A stretch of 64,000 nt of DNA from NCBI GenBank assembly GCA_902622845.1, contig CACNRI010000001.1, positions 300,678 to 364,677 of the forward strand, written 5' to 3'. The DNA comes from an uncultured SAR86 cluster bacterium (GTDB taxonomy: Bacteria; Pseudomonadota; Gammaproteobacteria; Magnimaribacterales; D2472). Position 1 is the stretch's first letter. The number at the start of each line of letters is the position of its first letter. The position numbers were made by a program, and so were the translations under genes. The notes beneath the pieces are model-generated. The model searched no databases and was not told the DNA's origin. It saw nothing but the letters and a program-made list of their open reading frames with translations. Shown here in pieces: positions 8,175-17,934 of this stretch.

Positions 8175-9055
8175 TTACTTATAGTTTCTTTTATTATTTT
8201 AATAACCTCTTTTGGAGCATCTATAGGAACGTGATGGGCTGCATTTTCAATTGAAACGAATTCCATATTTTCTTTAAATGTTGATTGCATATACTCCAAA
8301 ATTTTTGAACCCATGAGCAAGCTTTTTCCTCCAGCTATAAAGAGAGAAGGGCATTTAAAAATATATTCATATCCTTTGGGCCTTCCTAATTTATAGAAAA
8401 GACTATCATCAAATTTCCATCTCCAACCTTCTTCAGTCTGTTTCACTGAATACTCAGCAACATATCTTAAATACCAATCATTTTCACACTCTTGCTTAGG
8501 CATGAGTCTAAACCTTCCAAGTATTGTTTTCTTATCTGGATAGTATTTGATCAACCTAAGTGGACCAGAGCCAACATGCTTATCATACTCATAGTCTGGA
8601 GGTCTAACAGGCGTATCAATCATAATGATCCCAGAAATTTTTGATGGCTTCTCTGTAGCCACGAAACCAGCTATATGACCCCCAAGAGAGTGCCCAACAA
8701 GAAAAACATTATTTGAAATATTTTCTTGTTCTAAAATTGATAAAATACTTTCACCAAAAACTTCGTAGCTATATTCTTCTCTATGATCAGAGTCTCCCAT
8801 TCCAGGTAAGTCTGGTGCAATAACTCTATATTCATCTGAAATAAATGGAGCTATTGGGTCCCACCAATTCTTAGAGGCACCAGTTCCATGGATTAATACA
8901 ATAGTTTTATCATTTGTACCCTTGCCCCAACATTTATAACTTACATTGCCAAGCTCTGCTTCAAGTACTTTTACTTCTGATTCTGAAACAATTGCATCTA
9001 GAAACCACTCAGGGGCATTCGATATATCTTTTTTAAGATTGTCAGTAATGGTCAT
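8165..9055 (-). CDS. Alpha/beta-fold hydrolase
   Basis: A 296-residue alpha/beta hydrolase. It has the oxyanion HG motif (IVLIHGTGASKNWW), DLPGMGDSDH, the nucleophile elbow GHSLGGH, and a C-terminal AAHHVPID that supplies the catalytic His. There is no signal peptide, so it is probably cytosolic. The family includes esterases, lipases and C-C hydrolases; the substrate cannot be told. It is divergent from the NUDIX gene with a 41-base gap that must hold both promoters. Confidence 0.85.
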   Translation of the reverse strand: MTITDNLKKDISNAPEWFLDAIVSESEVKVLEAELGNVSYKCWGKGTNDKTIVLIHGTGASKNWWDPIAPFISDEYRVIAPDLPGMGDSDHREEYSYEVFGESILSILEQENISNNVFLVGHSLGGHIAGFVATEKPSKISGIIMIDTPVRPPDYEYDKHVGSGPLRLIKYYPDKKTILGRFRLMPKQECENDWYLRYVAEYSVKQTEEGWRWKFDDSLFYKLGRPKGYEYIFKCPSLFIAGGKSLLMGSKILEYMQSTFKENMEFVSIENAAHHVPIDAPKEVIKIIKETISKWL

Positions 9056-9096
9056 TGAAGCTATTCTAATCTAGAAACAAAAAATTTTCTTAAATA

Positions 9097-9882
9097 ATGA
9101 GTTTAATTCCAGCAGCAACAGTTCTATTGTTAAGACAAAACAACAATGACATGGAAGTTTTGCTTGTAGAGCGTTCAAGCAATACAGCATTTGGAGATTT
9201 GTATGTATTTCCGGGAGGCAAAGTGGATTCTGAAGATAATTTTTCAGATAAGCTTAGTTCCCACTCTGATTTAGATGATGTAGATTGTTCAAAATTACTT
9301 GATATAGAGGATGGCGGGGCCTCTTATTGGGTTGCTTGTATTAGAGAATGCTTTGAAGAGGTTGGAGTACTTTTGGCAAGAAAAAAAGATGGATCAAAAA
9401 TTGATTTAAACAACAAGGATAAGGATAGATTTATTGACTATAGAGAAAAATTAATCTCTAACAAGATTTCTTTTTTAGAGATATGTGAGAGAGAAAACCT
9501 TTTTTTTGAAACAACTAACATTGTTCCTTTCTCTCATTGGATAACTCCAGATATTGAAACCAAGAGATTTGATACAAGATTTTTTGCTGCGGAAATGCCA
9601 AAAGATCAACCAACTTTACATGATGGGAATGAGCTTACAAATAGTTTATGGATTACTCCAAAGGAGGCAATCAAAAAAGCATGGAATGGCGAGATAAAGA
9701 TGATTTTGCCAACTTCAAAGAATTTAGAGCAAACCTTTGATTTTAATTCTACAAATGAATTAATATCTTTTTATAAAAATAAGGGGTCTTCAGAGATCAA
9801 ATCAATTTTGCCTAAATTCAAGAAAGTTGATGGCAATTGGGAAGGTCGATTGCCAGGTGATGAGGGATACGAAGATTTTTAG
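9097..9882 (+). CDS. NUDIX hydrolase, NUDT19-like (CoA diphosphatase type)
   Basis: The 261-residue protein begins LIPAATVLLLRQ and has a NUDIX box split by a long insertion: FPGGKVD near residue 45 and then CIRECFEEVGVLL near residue 93. An inserted NUDIX box is the hallmark of the NUDT19/RP2 branch, whose studied members cleave CoA and acyl-CoA to phosphopantetheine derivatives. The stop codon overlaps the alternative start of the following metallo-beta-lactamase-fold gene, so the two are coupled. The link to acyl-CoA metabolism is inferred from the family. Confidence 0.83.
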   Translation: MSLIPAATVLLLRQNNNDMEVLLVERSSNTAFGDLYVFPGGKVDSEDNFSDKLSSHSDLDDVDCSKLLDIEDGGASYWVACIRECFEEVGVLLARKKDGSKIDLNNKDKDRFIDYREKLISNKISFLEICERENLFFETTNIVPFSHWITPDIETKRFDTRFFAAEMPKDQPTLHDGNELTNSLWITPKEAIKKAWNGEIKMILPTSKNLEQTFDFNSTNELISFYKNKGSSEIKSILPKFKKVDGNWEGRLPGDEGYEDF

Positions 9883-10697
9883 TGATGGAAAGAGATAATT
9901 TATTAAAGAAAATAACTTCACCAAATGGAGGTATTTTTACTGGTGCAGGGACAAACTCTTATCTTATTGGCAAAAAGGATATAACCTTAGTAGATCCTGG
10001 CCCAAACATACCAAAGCATTTAGATAAGCTTGTTGAGATAGCAGATAACAACATTAAAAGGATTCTTGTAACTCATACCCATATGGATCACTCGCCAGGA
10101 GCCAAACCTCTTGCTGAACGTCTATCTATTCCTTGCTATGGAAAATTGGTTGAGAATGATTTTTCAATTCAAGACGAGTCTTTCAAACCAGATTTCGTTT
10201 TGTCAGAAGATGAGCATATTGAAACTGAAGAATATACGATTAAGCCAATCCATACACCTGGTCACGCTTCTAACCATTATTGTTTTTTGATTGATGAAAT
10301 TAAATGCTTATTGAGTGGTGATCATATTATGGATGGTTCTACTGTTGTTATTGCTCCAAAAGATGGCAATATGAACGAATACATTTCTTCGCTTAAAAAG
10401 CTTAATGATTTTTCTTTTGATTCAATAGCACCTGGTCATGGTAATTTCATTGATAATCCTTATGAAATTATTCAGTGGACTATTAAACATAGGCTTGATA
10501 GAGAAGAAAAAGTCTTCAAGAAGCTTTCTAAGCTTGGAGCTACTGGAATTAATCGTCTTTTAATTTCAGTTTATAACGATGTCAATCCAAAACTCCTTCC
10601 TATTGCAAAATGGAGCCTTGAAGCACATCTGATAAAACTTATTGAGGACGAAAGAGTTGTTCTAGAAAAAGGAAAATATAGATCTTTAGAAGACTAA
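9882..10697 (+). CDS. Metallo-beta-lactamase-fold hydrolase, LACTB2-like
   Basis: A protein of 271 residues if GTG at 9882 is used; ATG at 9885 is equally possible and loses only one residue. It has the metal-binding motif THTHMDHSPGA, a second His in IHTPGHASNHY, and GDHIMDG and PGHGNF, followed by a C-terminal winged-helix-like segment typical of LACTB2-type proteins. LACTB2 homologues act as endoribonucleases or thioesterases; the substrate here is unknown. It is coupled to the NUDIX gene and convergent with the small lipoprotein gene, with a 4-base overlap of the ends. Confidence 0.85.
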   Translation: MMERDNLLKKITSPNGGIFTGAGTNSYLIGKKDITLVDPGPNIPKHLDKLVEIADNNIKRILVTHTHMDHSPGAKPLAERLSIPCYGKLVENDFSIQDESFKPDFVLSEDEHIETEEYTIKPIHTPGHASNHYCFLIDEIKCLLSGDHIMDGSTVVIAPKDGNMNEYISSLKKLNDFSFDSIAPGHGNFIDNPYEIIQWTIKHRLDREEKVFKKLSKLGATGINRLLISVYNDVNPKLLPIAKWSLEAHLIKLIEDERVVLEKGKYRSLED

Positions 10698-11092
10698 GAG
10701 CATTTGTAATATCTTCCTGTATCTCCTCCAATATCAGGCTCGCACTTAATTTTTAACTCATCTTCGTCTTTCTCAAGCTCAATTTCTTCTTCTTTTTTTG
10801 GCACTAATTTGAGCTGATTTTCTTTATTTAATCTTTCTTCTTCATTTTGAGCTTCAATAGAAGCACTTGTTCTATCTACGCAATCAAAGTAATCATCTCT
10901 GTTGAGGTATTCATGCTTATCTTGTCTTGAAATCATCCTTGGTCCGTTATCTGGATTCTGCATACATGATGTTTGCACATAACCAATTTTGTTTTCACCA
11001 ACTATATCTGCAAGAGGATCATTGTTGGGAGCTGAAGAACAAGAAAAAAGAAATATTATCGATAAAGAAAGAATAATAGCTAATTTACTCAT
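10694..11092 (-). CDS. Small lipoprotein of unknown function
   Basis: The 132-residue protein has a clear lipoprotein signal ([13 protein letters not shown], Cys18). The mature part has three spaced cysteines, [12 protein letters not shown] and a C-terminal [17 protein letters not shown], with a Glu/Lys-rich charged stretch (about residues 82-115) between them. I do not recognise the family. It overlaps the end of acs by 4 bases, so it is probably expressed with it. Paired cysteines suggest disulfide bonds in the periplasm. Confidence 0.7.
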   Translation of the reverse strand: MSKLAIILSLSIIFLFSCSSAPNNDPLADIVGENKIGYVQTSCMQNPDNGPRMISRQDKHEYLNRDDYFDCVDRTSASIEAQNEEERLNKENQLKLVPKKEEEIELEKDEDELKIKCEPDIGGDTGRYYKCS

Positions 11093-13017
11093 AAACTTTT
11101 TTTATTATTAATAAGATCAGAGACTACTGCAGGCTCAGCAAGGGTTGTTGTATCACCTAGATTTTTGAAATCACCCTCAGCAACTTTACGTAATATTCTT
11201 CTCATAATCTTCCCTGATCTAGTTTTTGGCAGACCGGGAGCATTTTGAATTAAGTCAGGTTTTGCAATTGGACCAATTTCTTTGCCAACAAAGTTTCTTA
11301 ATTCCGCTGATAATTCATCTGAAAATTCTTCACCTACCATTAAAGTAACAAAAGCATATATGCCTTGTCCTTTAATTGGATGCTCAAAGCCCACCACAGC
11401 AGCTTCAGCTACAACTGGATGGAGAACAAGCGCACTTTCAACCTCAGCTGTTCCAAGCCTATGCCCAGAAACATTAAGAACATCATCAACTCTTCCAGTA
11501 ATCCAAAAGTAACCATCTTCATCCCTTTTTGCACCGTCACCTGTAAAGTAAATATTGCTATAGGTTGAAAAATAAGTATCAATCATTCTTTGATGGTCGT
11601 TATAAACACTTCTAATTTGACTTGGCCATGAAGACTCAATTACTAGATTACCCGATGCTTCTCCTGACTGCTTAATACCATTTTCATCATACAGCTCAGG
11701 CTTTACACCAAAAAATGGTAACGTTGCAGAGCCTGGTTTTGTTGGCGTAATGCCTGCAATCGGAGAGATAAGAACTGAACCAGTTTCTGTTTGCCACCAT
11801 GTATCAATAACTTCACAAGATTTATTTCCTACAACCGAGTAATACCAGTCCCATGCCTCAGGATTTATTGGTTCACCGACAGTACCCAGAACTTTAATCG
11901 ATTTTCTCGAGGTACTTCCAACAAACTCATCTCCTAGAGACATCAGAGCTCTTATTGCAGTTGGGGCAGTATAAAAAATATTTATTTCATGCTCATCGCA
12001 TATTTCCCAACATCTAGATGCAGTTGGATATGTAGGCACACCTTCAAACATAAGTGAAGTAGCCCCATTTGATAAGGGGCCATAAAGAATATAAGTATGT
12101 CCAGTAATCCAGCCAACATCTGCTGTGCACCAATATTTATCATTTTCATTGAATCCAAATAAATACTTAAAAGAGATATGTGCTCCTAAAAGATACCCAG
12201 CCGTTGTGTGTAAAACTCCTTTTGGCTTTCCCGTTGATCCAGATGTGTAAAGAATAAAGAACGGGTCTTCAGAATCCATCGGCTCAGGCTCGCAAACATC
12301 ATCAACTTTATCTTTTAGTTCATGAAACCAAAGATCTCTATCCTCAAACCAATTAATTTTTCCTCCGGTTCGATTAACAACGATTACATTCTTAACATCA
12401 GGACAATTTATTAGGGCTTCATCAACATTATCTTTTAAAGGAACTTTTTTACCGCCTCGAACACCCTCATCAGCAGTAATTACAATTCTGCAATCAGCAT
12501 CCAAAATCCTATCCTTTAAAGATTCTGGAGAAAATCCACCGAAAACAACTGAGTGGATCGCACCAATTCTTGCACATGCAAACATTGCAAATGCAGCTTC
12601 AGGAATCATCGGCATATAAATACAAACTCTGGAGCCTTTTTTAATTTGAAGTGTTTTAAGGATATTTGCAAACCTACAAACCTCAGAGTGCAATTCTTTG
12701 AAAGTTATCTCTTTAGAGTTTCCTGGCTCATCACCTTCCCAAATTAAGGCAATCTTATCGCCATTTTTTTCAAGGTGTCTATCAATACAGTTTAGCGTTA
12801 TGTTTGTTTTTCCTCCAACAAACCATTTAGTTTCTTGGAACTCAGAGTTATGTACCTCTTTAAAATCCTCAATCCATGAAATATTTTCTTTTGCCAGGTC
12901 ACCAAAGAATTTCTCAGGATTCTCAATTGACTCTTTATATAGACTTAAATATTCATCGAAATCTTTTATATGCGGATTTGAAAATCCGGGATCAGGATTA
13001 TAAATTTCTTGTGTCAT
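11089..13017 (-). CDS. acs: Acetyl-CoA synthetase
   Basis: A full-length 642-residue adenylate-forming enzyme. The markers are [16 protein letters not shown], the AMP-binding P-loop [14 protein letters not shown], the acetate-specific block [28 protein letters not shown], and the C-terminal [11 protein letters not shown] with the lysine that is acetylated in Acs enzymes. It converts acetate, ATP and CoA to acetyl-CoA for carbon scavenging. It starts 1 base after the stop of the deoxynucleoside kinase gene, so it is read in the same minus-strand run. Confidence 0.97.
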   Translation of the reverse strand: MTQEIYNPDPGFSNPHIKDFDEYLSLYKESIENPEKFFGDLAKENISWIEDFKEVHNSEFQETKWFVGGKTNITLNCIDRHLEKNGDKIALIWEGDEPGNSKEITFKELHSEVCRFANILKTLQIKKGSRVCIYMPMIPEAAFAMFACARIGAIHSVVFGGFSPESLKDRILDADCRIVITADEGVRGGKKVPLKDNVDEALINCPDVKNVIVVNRTGGKINWFEDRDLWFHELKDKVDDVCEPEPMDSEDPFFILYTSGSTGKPKGVLHTTAGYLLGAHISFKYLFGFNENDKYWCTADVGWITGHTYILYGPLSNGATSLMFEGVPTYPTASRCWEICDEHEINIFYTAPTAIRALMSLGDEFVGSTSRKSIKVLGTVGEPINPEAWDWYYSVVGNKSCEVIDTWWQTETGSVLISPIAGITPTKPGSATLPFFGVKPELYDENGIKQSGEASGNLVIESSWPSQIRSVYNDHQRMIDTYFSTYSNIYFTGDGAKRDEDGYFWITGRVDDVLNVSGHRLGTAEVESALVLHPVVAEAAVVGFEHPIKGQGIYAFVTLMVGEEFSDELSAELRNFVGKEIGPIAKPDLIQNAPGLPKTRSGKIMRRILRKVAEGDFKNLGDTTTLAEPAVVSDLINNKKSL

Positions 13018-13018
13018 C

Positions 13019-13684
13019 TTAAAGAATAGATGGTTGGGGATTTATAAAAGTCTTTCCTTTTGGATTAGACATAATTTTTGTAACCAACATCTCATAATCT
13101 TCCTCATTTTCTTCGAAGTTTATGTCAGCAGCATTAACTATCAAAACTGGCGCCTTTTCATAGTCTAAAAAGAATCGAGAATAAGCTTCATTGATTTTTG
13201 TTAAGTATTCATTAGTAAGATATTGCTCGTATTCATTACCTCTTTTATCAATTCTTCCCATCAATACTTCAACAGGTGCTTGAAGATAAATGACTAGATC
13301 TGGTGTGGGTGAGTCAAGGGTTAAGTGTTCGTAAACTTTGTCATAAAGCTTCATTTCCTCTACCGATAAGACAACCTCGGCAAATAACCTATCTTTCTCT
13401 AATATAAAATCAGCAACCCTAACTGGTTCAAACAAGCTTCTCTGTTTCAACTCTTCCATCTGCTGAACTCTTTGAAATAAGAAGAATAATTGAGCAGCGA
13501 GCGCAGACTGAGTTGGATTTTTATAAGATGCTTCTAAAAAGGGATTTTCAGCCGGCATTTCAAGCAAAATGTCATAGTTAAAAGATTTTGCAAGCTTATT
13601 TGCTAGGGTAGTTTTTCCAACCCCAATTGGCCCTTCAACAGCAATATATTTTGGTAAAGGGTCTTCTTTGAATGCTAATTTCAT
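13019..13684 (-). CDS. Deoxynucleoside (deoxyadenosine/deoxyguanosine-type) kinase
   Basis: The 221-residue protein opens with the P-loop [16 protein letters not shown], followed by [23 protein letters not shown], and a DRLFAE segment, the pattern of the dNK/dGK family. It phosphorylates deoxynucleosides in salvage. It lies 19 bases downstream of pcnB. In many gammaproteobacteria the order is pcnB, folK, deoxynucleoside kinase, panB; here folK is missing and acs follows instead of panB. Confidence 0.87.
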   Translation of the reverse strand: MKLAFKEDPLPKYIAVEGPIGVGKTTLANKLAKSFNYDILLEMPAENPFLEASYKNPTQSALAAQLFFLFQRVQQMEELKQRSLFEPVRVADFILEKDRLFAEVVLSVEEMKLYDKVYEHLTLDSPTPDLVIYLQAPVEVLMGRIDKRGNEYEQYLTNEYLTKINEAYSRFFLDYEKAPVLIVNAADINFEENEEDYEMLVTKIMSNPKGKTFINPQPSIL

Positions 13685-13703
13685 AAAATATATAAAAATT
13701 AGA

Positions 13704-15017
13704 TTATCTTAATTCTTCAGAAAATCCAAATTCTTTTCCTTCACCTTTTCTTGGGTTGAAATTCCCATCACTTTCTATAGTTTTTCTTACTTTTCCTATC
13801 ATTTTTTCCTTAGATTTAGCATCTGCATGCTGAAAGCTTGTCCACCATCTCCCGAGATCTGATTTATCCTTTGAGGCTTTCTCTCTGATTAAGAGGAAAT
13901 CATATCCAGCTCTAAATCTTGGATGCTTTATTATCTTATAAGGATTATTTTTTAATCTATCATTTAATTTTAATTGCAAATACCAGATATCTTTTATGTA
14001 GCTAGAGAATTTTCTTGGGATGGCGGTAATTCTTTGCTGTTCAGCGATAATAGAGTCCATAGATCTAAAAAATTTTCTAACATTTATACCGTTATCAAAA
14101 GAGCATCTTTCAATTAACCTTGGCCATAAGATTGCTGCAAGAAGGAAACCCGGAGTAATAGATTTACCATCTCTATACCTTTTGTCAGTGTTTTTGAACG
14201 ATTCATCGTAGACCTTGTTTCCAGAATACTTTTTTTCTAAGTTAAGCAGATATTTTGCAATACCAAAAGATTGAAGTTTTTTATAATTTTCATATCCATG
14301 CCCATTTAAAAAGATTTTACAGAACTCATCAAACAATCTTGCATTAGAGATGTTGCCTAAAAGGTCTCCTTTTTCATAAATAGCTTCTTTTACTTTGCTA
14401 TTTATTTTGAAATTAAGTTTAGTTGCGAATCTTATAGCCCTTAGGCTTCTCACCGGATCTTCTTCAAATCTATATAAAGGATCTCCAATAGAAATTATTT
14501 TCTTTTCTTTTACGTGTTGAGCTCCATTATGGAAGTCCTTAAAAGTATTACTTATTGGACAAAAATAAATAGCATTTATTGTGAAATCTCTTCTATTGCA
14601 ATCATCCTCAATATTACCCCAGATATTGTCTCTGATTATTTTCCCAGCATCATCCTTGATGAGATCATTTTCTATAGTTGAACTATTTTTATCGATACCA
14701 GCTCTGAAGGTTGCGACTTCTATTATCTGCTTTCCTTTATATATATGAACTAACTGAAATCTTTTCCCAATAACTCTTGAAGCTTTAAAAATTTTCCTAA
14801 TCTCTTTTGGCTCAGCATTAGTCGCGATATCAAAATCCTTTGGTTTAATATTAGCCAATAAATCTCTGACACAACCTCCAACGAGGTAAGCTTCATAGTT
14901 ATGATCTTGAAGTTTATTGATAATCTCTACAGCAAAAGGGCTTATGCTCTCCCAATCCCCAGAGATAGCAGGCGACCTATTACTTTTTGTTTTTTTAAAG
15001 AGATTCTTAATTATCAA
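13704..15017 (-). CDS. pcnB: Poly(A) polymerase I
   Basis: The 437-residue nucleotidyltransferase has the class II motif YLVGGCVRDLLANIKPKDFDIATNA, with the two catalytic aspartates in DFDI, followed by EVATFRAG, RDFTINAIYF and DPVRSLRAIRFATKL. The length and the basic C-terminus (arginines and lysines after residue 400) fit PcnB better than a CCA-adding enzyme. It adds 3' poly(A) tails that mark RNA for decay. The gene follows the PfkB kinase by 2 bases in the same direction. A tRNA nucleotidyltransferase role cannot be fully ruled out. Confidence 0.9.
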   Translation of the reverse strand: MIIKNLFKKTKSNRSPAISGDWESISPFAVEIINKLQDHNYEAYLVGGCVRDLLANIKPKDFDIATNAEPKEIRKIFKASRVIGKRFQLVHIYKGKQIIEVATFRAGIDKNSSTIENDLIKDDAGKIIRDNIWGNIEDDCNRRDFTINAIYFCPISNTFKDFHNGAQHVKEKKIISIGDPLYRFEEDPVRSLRAIRFATKLNFKINSKVKEAIYEKGDLLGNISNARLFDEFCKIFLNGHGYENYKKLQSFGIAKYLLNLEKKYSGNKVYDESFKNTDKRYRDGKSITPGFLLAAILWPRLIERCSFDNGINVRKFFRSMDSIIAEQQRITAIPRKFSSYIKDIWYLQLKLNDRLKNNPYKIIKHPRFRAGYDFLLIREKASKDKSDLGRWWTSFQHADAKSKEKMIGKVRKTIESDGNFNPRKGEGKEFGFSEELR

Positions 15018-15019
15018 GT

Positions 15020-16012
15020 TTATAAATTTTCTAAGAGATCTTGGTATTCCTCTTTTTTAAGACGTGGGCCAAATGTTTGAACTATTTTTGAAGCTGCTAA
15101 GTTAGCGAATACGCCGCATTCATGAAGCTCTTTACCGCTCAGCATTGCATGCATAAACGCACCTGCGAACATGTCACCAGCTCCGTTTGTATCAATTGCG
15201 TCAACTTCAAACCCATTACTTTTAATGACATCACCATCAGTAATGATAAAACTGCCATTAGGCCCATCAGTAATTATGGTAGTGAAATCTTTTTCTTTTA
15301 AAACTTCTATTGCGTCATCTATGTTATCGGTTTCGGTAAGAGCCAATGCCTCGTCATGATTGCCGAAAACAAAGTCGATTCCATATGAAAGTATTTTTTC
15401 AAACTTCTCTCGAAAACCATGAACAATGCCATCATTTGATAGAGATAATGCTTTTTTAGTTCCAAAACCCACTAAAGAATCAAGAGATTTTGTAACAGAG
15501 TTAAAGTTAGAATTACTGGTTACCATATAGCCTTCTATGTAGAAGATTTTAGATTTTTGAAGATACTCAAAATTTATATCTTTCTCACTTAAATGCTCAC
15601 TAATTCCAAGGGTGCTGCACATAGTTCTTGCTGCATCAGGGGTAACAAGAACAAGACATTTTCCTGTTGGAGTATTTTGATCATTTGAGCTAATACCAAT
15701 GTGATCAATTCCAGCCTCTGATAGACTTTTTAAGTATTTATTTCCATCTTCATCATCATTCAATTTACAAACATGATGACAGGAAGAGCCGAAATAAGAT
15801 GCAGCAACTAATGAATTGGTAGCAGAGCCACCACAGTCAACAACTGACTCAAGATTTAATAGCAAAAGCTTATCCAATATAGCATTTTGCTCATCTCTTG
15901 ATTGAATAACCATCTCATCTGGCTTCATACCAATTTCGTCAAGAAAATCTTGCTCAATCTTAAACTGAGTATCAACCAATGCATTACCTATTGCCGCTAT
16001 ATCATGCGCCAT
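15020..16012 (-). CDS. PfkB-family carbohydrate/adenosine kinase
   Basis: A 330-residue ribokinase-fold protein. The N-terminal segment DIAAIGNALVDTQFKI and the GGSATNSLVAASYFG block bind the sugar. VDAIDTNGAGDMFAGAFMH holds the anion hole and catalytic Asp. The closest named relatives of this arrangement are bacterial adenosine kinase-like proteins, but ribokinase or another sugar kinase is possible. It overlaps hemL by 11 bases. Confidence 0.82.
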   Translation of the reverse strand: MAHDIAAIGNALVDTQFKIEQDFLDEIGMKPDEMVIQSRDEQNAILDKLLLLNLESVVDCGGSATNSLVAASYFGSSCHHVCKLNDDEDGNKYLKSLSEAGIDHIGISSNDQNTPTGKCLVLVTPDAARTMCSTLGISEHLSEKDINFEYLQKSKIFYIEGYMVTSNSNFNSVTKSLDSLVGFGTKKALSLSNDGIVHGFREKFEKILSYGIDFVFGNHDEALALTETDNIDDAIEVLKEKDFTTIITDGPNGSFIITDGDVIKSNGFEVDAIDTNGAGDMFAGAFMHAMLSGKELHECGVFANLAASKIVQTFGPRLKKEEYQDLLENL

Positions 16013-17285
16013 ATATCACCTTTACCTTATTTATTACCTCATCAAGAATCTTTTTAGTATGCTTTGTTGAGATAAATCCAGCTTCATATTTTGATGGAGC
16101 AAAGTATATACCTTGATTTAGACAGTCTTTAAAAAAACTTTCAAAATACTTATCGCTCGACGCGCTTACATCATCAAAGTTATTTGGGAATTCATCTGTG
16201 AAGAAGAATCCAAACATTCCACCAATTTGATTAAAAGAGAAGGGTATTTCTTTTTTAAACATCTCATTTTTGATATTTGTTAATAGATAGTTGGCATTTG
16301 CCTCAAGCTCATCATAAGGATTTGTTTTTATAAGCTCATTAATGAGACATTTTCCAGCAGCAACTGCTAGAGGATTGCCTGAAAGAGTACCTGCCTGATA
16401 AACGGGTCCTTCTGGTGCGAGGAAGTTCATTATTTCGGCCTTGCCACCAAATGCTCCTACAGGAAGGCCTCCACCTATAACTTTTCCTAAAGCAGTTAGG
16501 TCTGGCGTGATTCCATATAATTCTTGAGCTCCTCCTAAAGATACTCGAAAGCCTGTCATTACCTCATCAAAGATTAATACCGAACCGCTTTCATGTGTTT
16601 TGGTCCTCAGAGTTTCTAAAAAATCTTTATCTCCGGGAATAAAACCCATATTTCCAGCAATTGGTTCAATTATGACTGCCGCAAGCTCACTTTTAATTGA
16701 CTCAAAGACTTCTAAAAAAGCATTTATGTCATTGTAGGGGACACTTATGGTATGTCTTGCAAGTTCTTCAGGTATACCTGGAGAGTCGGGTAGCCCAAAA
16801 GTCGATACTCCTGAACCCGCTTTTATGAGAAGAGAATCTACATGACCATGATAACAGCCAGTAAATTTAATAATTTTGTTGCGACCTGTATATCCTCTAG
16901 CCAACCTTATGCAGCTCATTGTTGCTTCTGTTCCAGAATTTACCATTCTAATTTTTTCGATTGAGGGCATTACCGTTCTAATTAACTCGCCTATAGATGT
17001 TTCTGCTTCTGTTGGAGCCCCATAACTTGTTCCTAAGTCAGCTTGATCCTTGATTGCTTTTATTATTTTTGGATTACTGTGACCTAAAATCATTGGACCC
17101 CAAGATCCAATAAAGTCTACATAATCATTTCCATCAACATCATGAAGATATGCTCCAGAGGCGCTCTCAATAAAAATAGGAGTACTATTAACATTCCCAA
17201 ATGCTCTTACAGGTGAATTTACACCCCCAGGCATTACCGATTTTGCTTTATTAAAAAGAGACTTAGATTTATTCGTTTTACTCAA
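16002..17285 (-). CDS. hemL: Glutamate-1-semialdehyde 2,1-aminomutase
   Basis: The 427-residue PLP enzyme has the characteristic start MPGGVNSPVRAF, the GTEATMSCIRLARGYTGR block, IFDEVMTGFRV, and the PLP lysine in LTALGKVIGGGLPVGAFGG. It makes 5-aminolevulinate by the C5 pathway, the first committed step of tetrapyrrole synthesis. Its start overlaps the end of thiE by 8 bases. hemG lies just beyond thiE on the other strand, and hemE lies at 57 kb. Confidence 0.97.
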   Translation of the reverse strand: MSKTNKSKSLFNKAKSVMPGGVNSPVRAFGNVNSTPIFIESASGAYLHDVDGNDYVDFIGSWGPMILGHSNPKIIKAIKDQADLGTSYGAPTEAETSIGELIRTVMPSIEKIRMVNSGTEATMSCIRLARGYTGRNKIIKFTGCYHGHVDSLLIKAGSGVSTFGLPDSPGIPEELARHTISVPYNDINAFLEVFESIKSELAAVIIEPIAGNMGFIPGDKDFLETLRTKTHESGSVLIFDEVMTGFRVSLGGAQELYGITPDLTALGKVIGGGLPVGAFGGKAEIMNFLAPEGPVYQAGTLSGNPLAVAAGKCLINELIKTNPYDELEANANYLLTNIKNEMFKKEIPFSFNQIGGMFGFFFTDEFPNNFDDVSASSDKYFESFFKDCLNQGIYFAPSKYEAGFISTKHTKKILDEVINKVKVIYGA

Positions 17286-17910
17286 AATTAAAGTTGTTTA
17301 CAAAAAAGCTTGCTGATTTAGCAATATCTTGTGAGTTAAAAATAGCATTACTTAAAGCAATCATATCAAAATTTAGCTCCGCAACCTCGTGAAAGTTTTC
17401 ATTACTTATTCCACCAATAATTGCTTTATTAGAAACATTAAACTTATTTATTAGGTCTAAGTCACTTTTTTCAATTGGAATTGCTTCCTTCTTTGTTGAA
17501 GACTGAGAGAAGGCACCAAATGAGACATAATTAGCACCTTCATTTATAGCCTTCTTTGCTTCCTCAATTGATGATTTACAGGTTTTACCAATAATAAGAT
17601 TTTTGTATTTATTCCTAACAGCATGAACTGATAAATCGGATTTGCCTAAATGGACGCCATCTGCCCCTAAGTCATGAGCAAGGTGTGGATAATCATTTAT
17701 GATAGTAATTCCCTCTTTCTTTTTAATTTCTTTGATAAGAACTGAGAAAAAATCTTTCAGCTCTCTCGTTATTTCCTCTTTATAGCGGATTTGGAATATC
17801 TTTATCCCACAACCAAGACATATATTGATATCATGCAAAAGTTTTGTTTCATCGAACTTTGGAGGAGTTATTGCATAAATACCCTTTAATTTATCTTTCG
17901 CATCAATCAC
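17278..17910 (-). CDS. thiE: Thiamine-phosphate synthase
   Basis: The 210-residue TIM-barrel protein has LKGIYAITPP, IKIFQIRYKE, IINDYPHLAHDLGADGVHLGKSDL (the diphosphate and metal region), YVSFGAFSQSSTK and IGGISNENF. It joins HMP-PP and thiazole phosphate to thiamine phosphate. The start is GTG at 17910. No other thiamine gene is nearby. It is divergent from hemG with only 24 bases between the start codons. Confidence 0.92.
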   Translation of the reverse strand: MIDAKDKLKGIYAITPPKFDETKLLHDINICLGCGIKIFQIRYKEEITRELKDFFSVLIKEIKKKEGITIINDYPHLAHDLGADGVHLGKSDLSVHAVRNKYKNLIIGKTCKSSIEEAKKAINEGANYVSFGAFSQSSTKKEAIPIEKSDLDLINKFNVSNKAIIGGISNENFHEVAELNFDMIALSNAIFNSQDIAKSASFFVNNFNFE

Positions 17911-17934
17911 GATATAAAATATAACAGAATAGAA

